From NCBI GenBank assembly GCA_020444415.1, contig JAHLLA010000002.1, positions 232,627 to 296,626 on the forward strand: a stretch of 64,000 bases of DNA, in the 5' to 3' direction. Below the pieces are notes generated by a model. It was not told the origin of the DNA. It was given only the letters and a program-made list of their open reading frames with translations, and did no database searches. Below, piece by piece: positions 38,168 through 45,968 of this stretch. Position 1 is the first letter of the stretch. Each line of letters opens with the position of its first letter. The DNA is from Bacteroidota bacterium (GTDB lineage Bacteria; Bacteroidota; Bacteroidia; Bacteroidales; F082). The position numbers and the translations under genes were made by a program.

Positions 38168-40324
38168 ATGCGATGGTTGCGCATAAATAGAGACACGCTT
38201 CGCTCACTGTTTTATGTGTTGATTGTTAGCATGCTGGGAATTCCACAATTCCTGGTGGCCCAGGAAACAGATACAACCCAATCCGTAAATATTGAATATA
38301 TAACGGATCAACTGGAAAACATAGCCCAAACAACGGATTTAAACCTTGATTATTCCGATTTGATAGATGAATACCTTTATTATTCAAACGACCCTATCAA
38401 CATTAATGGAGAAGATAACAGGCGCCTGGTCGAAATGAAGTTATTGAACGAAGTTCAACTCAGAAACTTAAACAATTACATCCAGGATTACGGAGGATTG
38501 TATTCTGTTTTTGAATTGAAAACAATTCCGGGGTTTGATGCCGAAACTATTAAAAAGATATTGCCTTTCATTACAGTTTCAGGACAGCGGGAAAAAGAAA
38601 AATTCAGTTTTAAAGATGTTTTTAAATACGGAAGCCATCAAATCATTTTAAGATACCAAGAGGTTTTGGAACCATCTGTTGGTTACGAAACACCAATAGA
38701 TTCGGCTATTTACAAACCTGGTTCGGCATACCTGGGAAGCCCTCAAAAATACTACTTGCGCTACGGTTTTAATTACAAAAACAAGGTTCGTATTGGTTTT
38801 ACCATGGACAAAGATGCCGGTGAAGTTTTTCTTAAAAACCAGTTAACAGATACATTAAGTGTATTGGTGGGCAACAAAGTGAATAATATTTTCGATTTTA
38901 TTTCGGCACATGCCTATATTTCCGATATCGGAATCTTAAAAAATGCTGTGATAGGCGATTATCATCTTGAATTCGGTCAGGGACTTACCCTATGGTCAGG
39001 TCTGGCTTTTGGCAAATCCGCTGAAGGCATCCAAATAAAGAGGTATGGAAGGGGTGTCCGACCGAATACTTCTGCCAATGAGAATCGATTTTTCCGTGGA
39101 GCTGCTGCAACAATTGGTATCAAGGGTTTCGAGTTAACCGGATTTTATTCAAACAATCGTGTAGATGGAAACGCGATCACAGCTGATACAGTTGAAGAGG
39201 AAGACGCAGTCAGCAGTATTATTGAAACTGGTTTGCACCGCACCATTAACGAACTACTTGACAAAGACGTTTTAAAAGTATCGGTTTACGGTGGGCGTTT
39301 CAGCTATCAAAACCGGTTCTTTCAATTAGGTGCCATCGCTTTTCAAACAAAATTGAACCTTCCGCTTCAACTGAATGATGATGCCTATAAGCAGTTTTAT
39401 TTTCAGGGCGATGCACTCGTCAACTATGGCTTCGATTTGAACATCGATTTGGGCAAAGTAAGTTTGTTCGGTGAATTTTCTGCTTCTTCAAATGGAGGAT
39501 TGGCTGGAATCGGAGGCATCAATGCCTATTTGCATGAGCGGTTCATTTTCACAGTTCTTTATCATGATTATGGTAAAGATTACCACAATCTTTTTTCTTA
39601 TCCATTTTCTGAAAGCAGTGCTCTTTTAAATGAACAGGGATTGTATTTTGGATTTAAAGCATTGTTGTTACCTGGCGTTTCATTATCGGGATATATTGAT
39701 TACTACAAATTTCCCTGGCTGCGGTACCAAACGGATGCGCCATCATTAGGAAGTGATTACACAACGCAACTGGATTACAGCCCCAGCAGAAATACCAGTA
39801 TGTACTTCAGGTACCGGCATCGAAACAAACAAGAAAATTACTCGGGCGAATATGATTATATACCCATGCTTTCAGATATTTCGAGAAATGAATTCCGTTT
39901 TTTTATCAGCTATCAACCATTTGATTTTCTCATCTTTAAAAACAGGATCGATTTTACCCGTTATAAAGAAGAATTTAAAGGACAGGAAAATGGATACCTG
40001 ATGTACCAGGACATCTTATACAGACCTGAAGTATTCCCCGTTGAACTTACTTTTCGTTATGCCTTGTTTGATACAGATGGTTATGATAGCCGGATTTATA
40101 CTTACGAAAATGACATTCTCTATGCCTTTAGCGTACCATCATATTTCGATAAAGGACAACGCGTATACCTGATGCTTAAATGGCGGGCTCTTGAACAATT
40201 AAATGTTTGGTTCAGGGTTGGCAGGTTAATTTATTCAGACAGAGCTACAGTAGGCTCAGGTACTGACCTGATTAATGAAAACCAAAAAACGGAAATTAAG
40301 GTCCAGGTTCAAATAAAACTTTAA
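38168..40324 (+). CDS. Helix-hairpin-helix protein with C-terminal outer-membrane barrel-like region
   Basis: A 718-residue exported protein. A signal peptide (about 10-33, FYVLIVSMLGIPQFLVAQ) is followed by a region with two HhH motifs (about 75-140: ININGEDNRRLVEMKLLNEV and GGLYSVFELKTIPGFDAETI), like ComEA. The remaining 550 residues are rich in alternating beta strands ending at KTEIKVQVQIKL, like an outer-membrane barrel. The combination is recurrent in Bacteroidota, where it is annotated only as an HhH protein. A role in DNA handling at the outer membrane is conceivable but not shown. It is in an operon with the barrel protein upstream. Confidence 0.72.
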   Translation: MRWLRINRDTLRSLFYVLIVSMLGIPQFLVAQETDTTQSVNIEYITDQLENIAQTTDLNLDYSDLIDEYLYYSNDPININGEDNRRLVEMKLLNEVQLRNLNNYIQDYGGLYSVFELKTIPGFDAETIKKILPFITVSGQREKEKFSFKDVFKYGSHQIILRYQEVLEPSVGYETPIDSAIYKPGSAYLGSPQKYYLRYGFNYKNKVRIGFTMDKDAGEVFLKNQLTDTLSVLVGNKVNNIFDFISAHAYISDIGILKNAVIGDYHLEFGQGLTLWSGLAFGKSAEGIQIKRYGRGVRPNTSANENRFFRGAAATIGIKGFELTGFYSNNRVDGNAITADTVEEEDAVSSIIETGLHRTINELLDKDVLKVSVYGGRFSYQNRFFQLGAIAFQTKLNLPLQLNDDAYKQFYFQGDALVNYGFDLNIDLGKVSLFGEFSASSNGGLAGIGGINAYLHERFIFTVLYHDYGKDYHNLFSYPFSESSALLNEQGLYFGFKALLLPGVSLSGYIDYYKFPWLRYQTDAPSLGSDYTTQLDYSPSRNTSMYFRYRHRNKQENYSGEYDYIPMLSDISRNEFRFFISYQPFDFLIFKNRIDFTRYKEEFKGQENGYLMYQDILYRPEVFPVELTFRYALFDTDGYDSRIYTYENDILYAFSVPSYFDKGQRVYLMLKWRALEQLNVWFRVGRLIYSDRATVGSGTDLINENQKTEIKVQVQIKL

Positions 40325-40329
40325 GCAAT

Positions 40330-40761
40330 TTACTTATTTTCAATCTGTTCCACGAGCACCCCTGCCCTTTCCAACAGCTTAAGGCCTTCTGTTATCCGGT
40401 ATTTATTTGAATATACCACGCGTGATATTCCAGCTTGTATGATCAATTTGGCACATTCCATACAGGGAGAGTCGGTGATGTATAATGTAGCGCCTTCGCT
40501 GCTGTTATTCGATTTCGCTACTTTGGTAATGGCATTGGCTTCGGCGTGCAGGACATAAGGTTTTGTTATTCCGGATTCATCTTCACATACATTTTCAAAA
40601 CCTGAGGGTGTACCATTGTAACCATCTGAAATGATCATCCGGTTTTTAACAATAAGAGCACCTACTTTGCGTCTTTCGCAATATGAGTTTTTAGCCCAAA
40701 CATGGGCCATTTCAATATAACTTTTATCAAATTTCGTTCCGTTTGGCTGATTTGTATCCAT
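40330..40761 (-). CDS. dCMP/deoxycytidylate deaminase family protein (ComEB-like)
   Basis: A 143-residue zinc deaminase. Zinc and catalytic residues are in VLHAEANAITK (His-Ala-Glu) and SPCMECAKLI (PCxxC). The start region HVWAKNSYCERRKVGALIV is that of bacterial dCMP deaminases, which make dUMP for thymidylate synthesis. It converges on the HhH gene (5-bp gap); in Gram-positive bacteria the equivalent comEB sits beside comEA, which also carries HhH motifs, so the association is notable. It has a -7-like element 20 bp upstream. Confidence 0.9.
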   Translation of the reverse strand: MDTNQPNGTKFDKSYIEMAHVWAKNSYCERRKVGALIVKNRMIISDGYNGTPSGFENVCEDESGITKPYVLHAEANAITKVAKSNNSSEGATLYITDSPCMECAKLIIQAGISRVVYSNKYRITEGLKLLERAGVLVEQIENK

Positions 40762-40781
40762 CCAATGTATATTTGTGATGG

Positions 40782-40789
40782 CAAAATTA
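40782..40789 (-). promoter_or_regulatory. Candidate -7 element (TAATTTTG) of the dCMP deaminase gene
   Basis: The minus-strand reading matches TAnnTTTG, about 21 bp ahead of the start codon. Confidence 0.45.
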
Positions 40790-40927
40790 TCATTTTTAGT
40801 CTATTCATGCTTAAGTTGCCATCAATCTGAAAAATGATTTTCTTTAACAGGTAATTTACATCGCTAAATGGCTATATTTTAAGTTTTAGTTAACTTATCA
40901 AAAGCTTTAGAAACAATGATAAAAACA

Positions 40928-40935
40928 CTATCTTT
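40928..40935 (+). promoter_or_regulatory. Candidate -7 element (TATCTTTG) of the glycogen cluster
   Basis: Matches TAnnTTTG, 45 bp ahead of the debranching-enzyme ATG. No strong -33 motif and no operator were recognised in this 219-bp divergent gap. Confidence 0.5.
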
Positions 40936-40980
40936 GCCACATTATATTTCCCAAATATTTTAATACGTAATAGTTACCAA

Positions 40981-42972
40981 ATGAGTTATATAGACTTCGA
41001 CAAGACACAGCTTATTAATTTAAAATACTCTCTTGATCGTGAATTACTCAGAACAAATCGTGCAGGTAGTTATGCTTCTTCGTCCATTATTTTCACCAAT
41101 ACCCGAAAATATCACGGGCTGCTCGTGGTACCACAACCGCTTATCGACGACAAAAATCATGTACTACTTTCAAGTATCGATGAATCGATCATCGATAACG
41201 ACCATGAATTTAATCTGAGTATGCGCATGTTTCCAGGTGGAATCTATGTTCCAAAAGGCCATAAGTACCTGAGAGAGTTCGTATCTGACCCCAATCCCAG
41301 GCTGGTTTATCGAATTGGTAGCAATGTGATCGTCAAGGAATTTATATATGCGAAAAGTGAAGACCGCATCCTGATCAGGTATACCCTTCAGGAAGCTGCT
41401 GGCAAGGTAACATTGCGCTTAAAGCCATTTTTAGCTTACCGGAATGTGCACAGCCTGTCGAAATCCAATATTGACGCTGATACAAAGTACAAGCCGGTTG
41501 CTAATGGAGTTCGTTGGCAAATGTATAAGGGATATTCACACGTATATCTGCAACTTTCAAAGAAACCTGAGTATATTCATATGCCCGATTGGCATTATAA
41601 TATTGAATATATCAGGGAAGTTGAAAGAGGTTACGAAAGTTATGAAGATCTATACGTTCCGGGTTATTTTGAAATTAATTTGAAAAAAGGAGAATCCGTT
41701 GTAGTTTCGGCTGGACTTGAAGAAAAAACACCTTCTGGTTTCAATAAAGCATTCAACGATGAAATTAAAAAAAGAATCCCCCGAAACAATTACCTCAACT
41801 GTCTCAATAATGCTTCAGAGGAGTTTTTTGTAACAATCAATAAAAAAACGGAGATCATTGCCGGTTATCCCTGGTTCGGCAGATGGGGGCGCGATTCGTT
41901 CATTGCACTACCGGGCTTATCCCTGAGCAGGGGAAAAGTTAAAGAATTTAAGGAAGTATTAAAAACGATGCTCAGCGAATTAAAGGATGGTCTTTTTCCA
42001 AATCTCGGACATGGAAAAAATGCTTCTTACAATTCTGTGGATGCTTCCCTTTGGTTTTTCTGGGCTTTGCAGCAATACAAACTCACCCAAAATAGCACAG
42101 CAGGACTCTGGAAAGAATACGGCCAACCCATGAGAGAAATAATTTCTCAGTTTAAGAAAGGCACCCACAATGGTATCAAAATGCAGGAAAATGGTCTGCT
42201 GTGGTCTGGTGAAAAAGGAAAAGCTATTACCTGGATGGATGCCATAGTGCATGGAAAACCCGTGACAGAGCGTACAGGCTACGCCGTCGAAATAAATGCT
42301 CTTTGGTATAATGCCGTTTGTTTTGCGCTGGAACTTGCCAAAGAAGCCAATAACCGTCAGTTCGTAAAAGAATGGGAAGCCTGGCCTGAGCAATTCAGGA
42401 ATTCGTTTAAAAACACCTTTTGGGATGATCAGAAAGGATATCTTGCCGATTACGTCAATAATGAAACAAAAGACTGGTCAGTAAGGCCCAATATGGTTTT
42501 TGCCATCTCACTGCCTTATTCACCCATCGGTCCATTCCTGAAAAATGCAGTATTAGTTAAAGTACGGCAGGAATTATTGACCGCACGTGGATTACGAACG
42601 CTATCGCCTAAAAACCATGATTACAAAGGCACGTACTGGGGCAACCAGGAAGAACGTGACCTGGCTTATCACCAGGGAACTGTTTGGCCTTGGTTGATCG
42701 GTGCTTTTGCAGAAAGCTACCTGAAATTATATGGTAAGCAAGGCATCCCGTTTATCGAATCCATTTTTGCTGGTTTTGAAGAAGTAATGTACGAGGCAGG
42801 TATAGGAACTGTTTCAGAGGTATATAATGGCGATCCACCGCATAAAGCAGGGGGTGCTATTTCGCAGGCATGGAATATCTCTGAACTACTAAGAATAAGA
42901 TGGATATTAGATCATTTTGATCAATATATGAAAAATGCTGAAGCTATAACCACTAAAGAACTAAGCCAATGA
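40981..42972 (+). CDS. Glycogen debranching enzyme (amylo-alpha-1,6-glucosidase)
   Basis: A 663-residue cytoplasmic enzyme. The N-terminal beta-sandwich domain (about 1-260) begins with the typical LLRTNRAGSYASSSIIFTNT (NGxGxYaSSt-like) and YHGLLVVP. The C-terminal (alpha/alpha)6 barrel of the GDE_C/GH133 type carries AGYPWFGRWGRDSFIALPGL (about 297-316, with the conserved catalytic-region Asp) and YHQGTVWPWLIGAFAESYLK and SEVYNGDPPHKAGGAISQAW. It removes alpha-1,6 branches left on limit dextrins. First gene of the four-gene glycogen cluster; its end overlaps the next start by 4 bp (ATGA). Confidence 0.93.
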   Translation: MSYIDFDKTQLINLKYSLDRELLRTNRAGSYASSSIIFTNTRKYHGLLVVPQPLIDDKNHVLLSSIDESIIDNDHEFNLSMRMFPGGIYVPKGHKYLREFVSDPNPRLVYRIGSNVIVKEFIYAKSEDRILIRYTLQEAAGKVTLRLKPFLAYRNVHSLSKSNIDADTKYKPVANGVRWQMYKGYSHVYLQLSKKPEYIHMPDWHYNIEYIREVERGYESYEDLYVPGYFEINLKKGESVVVSAGLEEKTPSGFNKAFNDEIKKRIPRNNYLNCLNNASEEFFVTINKKTEIIAGYPWFGRWGRDSFIALPGLSLSRGKVKEFKEVLKTMLSELKDGLFPNLGHGKNASYNSVDASLWFFWALQQYKLTQNSTAGLWKEYGQPMREIISQFKKGTHNGIKMQENGLLWSGEKGKAITWMDAIVHGKPVTERTGYAVEINALWYNAVCFALELAKEANNRQFVKEWEAWPEQFRNSFKNTFWDDQKGYLADYVNNETKDWSVRPNMVFAISLPYSPIGPFLKNAVLVKVRQELLTARGLRTLSPKNHDYKGTYWGNQEERDLAYHQGTVWPWLIGAFAESYLKLYGKQGIPFIESIFAGFEEVMYEAGIGTVSEVYNGDPPHKAGGAISQAWNISELLRIRWILDHFDQYMKNAEAITTKELSQ

Positions 42973-44255
42973 GAATATTGATGTTTGGGTGGGAATTTCC
43001 ACCTCATATATCCGGAGGGCTTGGAACGGCTTGTTTTGGACTTACCAAGGGTTTGGCAAAACATAAGGTCGATGTCATATTTGTTGTTCCAAGGGCATAC
43101 GGAGATGAAGACCAGAGAGCTGTGAGAATTGTAAATGCCAGCGATGTGCCCTTCGACTTTAATGATACGGAATACAAAGAATTCTGGAACAGGGTTAAGT
43201 ATATGGAGATCGGCTCCAATATTATCCCATACGTAGCACCTGAAGAATTTGAGAAAGCGCTTGAACGCAAAGAAAAAAAAGGGGAAAGCTTTACCAGCAA
43301 TGTTTTTTCAAAAAAATATAAATTTTCGGGCAAATACGGGACCAACCTGATGGAAGAAGTTTCGCGTTACGCATTGATTGCATCGGCAGTTGCTTTAAAA
43401 GAAGATTACGATATTATCCATGCACATGACTGGCTAACATATCCTGCCGGTATTGCTGCCAAAAAATCTTCAGGTAAACCGCTGGTTATACACATACATG
43501 CTACTGAGTTTGACAGAACCGGAGAGAATGTTAATGACATTGTCTATGCCATTGAAAAAGAAGGTTTTGTAAATGCCGACAGAATCATTGCTGTGAGCAA
43601 CCTGACCCGAAATACGGTCATTAACCGCTATGGTATCAATCCTGATAAGATCGTAACGGTTTATAACGCTGTTGACCAATCTTTAATTAAAGAAATTGAG
43701 GAAGTTAAAAGAACCCTGAACGATAAGATCGTTACCTTTTTAGGACGAATCACTTATCAAAAAGGACCTGAATACTTTATTGAAGCTGCCCATAAAATTC
43801 TGAAAAAAGATAGAAATGTGCGATTTGTGATGGCTGGCTCAGGCGATATGCTGAATAAAATGATTGAAAGGGTTGCTGCACTGGGAATGGCCGATCGATT
43901 CCATTTTACCGGCTTTCTGAAAGGAAATGACGTTAACAAGATGTTTGCTTTAAGTGATGTTTTTGTGATGCCATCAGTTTCTGAACCATTCGGAATTGTG
44001 CCTCTTGAGGCTATGCGGGTTAATGTACCCGTGGTGATTTCAAAACAGTCAGGCGTGTCAGAAATATTAAAGCATGCCTTTAAAATTGACTTCTGGGATG
44101 TAGATGCCATGGCTGACTCCATTTATGGTTTATGTCACTATGATGCACTTTCTGAAATGTTTAAAAAACATGGCAAAGAAGAGGTGGAAAGTTTAAAGTG
44201 GGAAGATGCCGCATTGAATGTTAAAAATGTTTACCAGCCATTTATGTCAAAATAG
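42969..44255 (+). CDS. GT4 family glycosyltransferase, glycogen/starch-synthase-like
   Basis: A 428-residue GT-B enzyme. The N-terminal GT5/GT4 start (MLFGWEFPPHISGGLGTACF from residue 4, reading FGWEFPPHISGGLGTAC) holds the glycine loop for the sugar nucleotide. DIIHAHDWLTYPAG follows, and the C-terminal GT4 motif is SVSEPFGIVPLEAMRVNVPV (the E-x7-E region). In Bacteroidota glycogen clusters this gene lies between the debranching enzyme and GH57. It may be a UDP- or ADP-glucose-dependent glucan synthase or maltose-1-phosphate-type synthase; the donor cannot be told. Coupled to the debranching gene by a 4-bp overlap. Confidence 0.87.
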   Translation: MRILMFGWEFPPHISGGLGTACFGLTKGLAKHKVDVIFVVPRAYGDEDQRAVRIVNASDVPFDFNDTEYKEFWNRVKYMEIGSNIIPYVAPEEFEKALERKEKKGESFTSNVFSKKYKFSGKYGTNLMEEVSRYALIASAVALKEDYDIIHAHDWLTYPAGIAAKKSSGKPLVIHIHATEFDRTGENVNDIVYAIEKEGFVNADRIIAVSNLTRNTVINRYGINPDKIVTVYNAVDQSLIKEIEEVKRTLNDKIVTFLGRITYQKGPEYFIEAAHKILKKDRNVRFVMAGSGDMLNKMIERVAALGMADRFHFTGFLKGNDVNKMFALSDVFVMPSVSEPFGIVPLEAMRVNVPVVISKQSGVSEILKHAFKIDFWDVDAMADSIYGLCHYDALSEMFKKHGKEEVESLKWEDAALNVKNVYQPFMSK

Positions 44256-44303
44256 TAAAATAAACCGCTATATATAAATATTATACAAAGAAATTAAAAT
44301 AAA

Positions 44304-45881
44304 ATGAAATCTATTTGTTTATACTTCCAGGTGCACCAACCCTATCGATTAAGGACTTATCGTTTTTTTGATATTGGTGAGCGAGACGATTATTATGATG
44401 ATTACACCAACCGGTTCATCATGCAACGTATTGCGCAAAAGTGCTACTTGCCGATGAATAATCTGTTACTTGATTTGATAAAAGAATTTGGTTCAGCTTT
44501 CAAAGTCAGTTTCTCTATTTCTGGTATGGCCATTGAACAGTTCCAGGCATATGCTCCCGAAGTACTGGAGAGTTTTAAACAACTAGCAAAAACCGGGAAT
44601 GTTGAGTTTTTGGCTGAAACCTACGCGCACTCATTAAGTTCGTTGAAAGATACGGATGAATTCACCAGCCAGGTTAAGATGCATGATCAATTGATACAAG
44701 AATTATTCGGTCAAAAGCCAACAACCTTTAGAAATACTGAGCTAATCTATTCGGATAAAATTGGTGAGGCTGTGGCTGACATGGGGTATGATGTGATGCT
44801 TACCGAAGGCGCCAAACATGTGCTGGGTTGGAGAAGTCCAAACATGATGTATACCAATGCCATCAATCCAAAACTTAAGCTTCTGTTGAAAAACTTCAGG
44901 TTAAGTGATGATATTGCTTTCAGGTTTTCACTACAAAGTTGGGCAGAATGGCCACTTACAACCAAAAAATTTACCGGTTGGCTCAATGAAATTGACAAAA
45001 AAGATGAAGTTGTTAACCTGTTCATGGATTACGAAACTTTCGGAGAACACCAGTGGGAAGAAACCGGTATTTTCGATTTTATGGCAGCATTGCCTGCAGC
45101 TATTTTAAAAAATACCAAATTTGAATTTGCCACCCCTAAAGAATTAGGAGAAAAATTACAACCTGTAGCCCCGATTCATGCTCCCTACCCCATTTCTTGG
45201 GCTGATGAAGAAAGAGACATCACAGCCTGGCTGGGTAACGATCTGCAAAATGAAGCATTTAAGAAATTAAATGCATTGGCCGCCAAAATTCCTTCAGTTC
45301 AGGATGAGAAATTAAAGAAGGATTGGCAGTACCTTCAAACTTCTGACCATTTTTATTATATGTCAACAAAGTGGTTCTCCGATGGGGATGTACACTCCTA
45401 TTTCAACCCTTATGATAGTCCATATGATGCCTTCATTAATTATATGAATGTTTTAACCGATTATAGCATCAGGCTGGCGAAATTCAATGTTGATGTGCAA
45501 GACGAAATGGAGGATATAAAAGATGCCGTCAGAAATATATCTAAAAAGACAGGAGAGAATATAAAGAAATCAGTCAGCAGCACGTCTAAAAAAGTAAAAG
45601 ATGCCATTGATAAAGGCAAAGAATTTAGACTTGAAGACATGAAACATATGTCAGATGCTGCCATTAAAAAGGTATTGAAGGAAATGGATATTGAAACCAT
45701 CACCATTGCTTTAAAAGATACAAAAGATGACCTTACAGAACGTGTGCTACCAAATTTAGGAGCAAAAGCACGTAAAAAATATGATAAATTACAGACCGAA
45801 TTGAAAAAGGTAAAAAAATCTGATATAAAAAAATATCAGAAAGCCGTTGAAGATAAGCTCAATGAGCTATTCGGAAAATAA
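44304..45881 (+). CDS. GH57 alpha-amylase-like enzyme with FliG-C-like C-terminal extension
   Basis: A 525-residue protein. The GH57 catalytic part (1 to about 400) begins SICLYFQVHQPYRLR, with the probable nucleophile Glu146 in TFRNTELIYSD and the acid Asp242 in FMDYETFGEHQW. Expected activity is alpha-1,4-glucan hydrolysis or transfer in the cytoplasm. Residues 412-442 are a Lys/Ser-rich amphipathic linker. Residues 443-525 (45630-45878) read MSDAAIKKVLKEMDIETITI, then ALKDTKDDLTERVLPNLGAK. This resembles the FliG middle/C-terminal motif (IQKVLREVD, LALALKGA, KIFxNMSKRAA) and would be a protein-docking module. The extension is an observation; the FliG relation is my inference. Third gene of the cluster, 48 bp after GT4. 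Confidence 0.85.
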   Translation: MKSICLYFQVHQPYRLRTYRFFDIGERDDYYDDYTNRFIMQRIAQKCYLPMNNLLLDLIKEFGSAFKVSFSISGMAIEQFQAYAPEVLESFKQLAKTGNVEFLAETYAHSLSSLKDTDEFTSQVKMHDQLIQELFGQKPTTFRNTELIYSDKIGEAVADMGYDVMLTEGAKHVLGWRSPNMMYTNAINPKLKLLLKNFRLSDDIAFRFSLQSWAEWPLTTKKFTGWLNEIDKKDEVVNLFMDYETFGEHQWEETGIFDFMAALPAAILKNTKFEFATPKELGEKLQPVAPIHAPYPISWADEERDITAWLGNDLQNEAFKKLNALAAKIPSVQDEKLKKDWQYLQTSDHFYYMSTKWFSDGDVHSYFNPYDSPYDAFINYMNVLTDYSIRLAKFNVDVQDEMEDIKDAVRNISKKTGENIKKSVSSTSKKVKDAIDKGKEFRLEDMKHMSDAAIKKVLKEMDIETITIALKDTKDDLTERVLPNLGAKARKKYDKLQTELKKVKKSDIKKYQKAVEDKLNELFGK

Positions 45882-45913
45882 TCAATAATTCTTTAATTAA
45901 TAATTATCTGCTT

Positions 45914-45942
45914 TTCTCGTTATTTGCAAAAAATAACGAGAA
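45914..45942. promoter_or_regulatory. Strong hairpin in the leader of the synthase-phosphorylase fusion gene
   Basis: Perfect 12-bp stem TTCTCGTTATTT (45914-45925) / AAATAACGAGAA (45931-45942) with loop GCAAA, 26 bp before the ATG. No T-run follows on either strand, so it is not a standard terminator. It may set mRNA stability or the expression step between the GH57 and fusion genes. Confidence 0.6.
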
Positions 45943-45968
45943 GTGCTTAAATACAATATTGCATAAAA

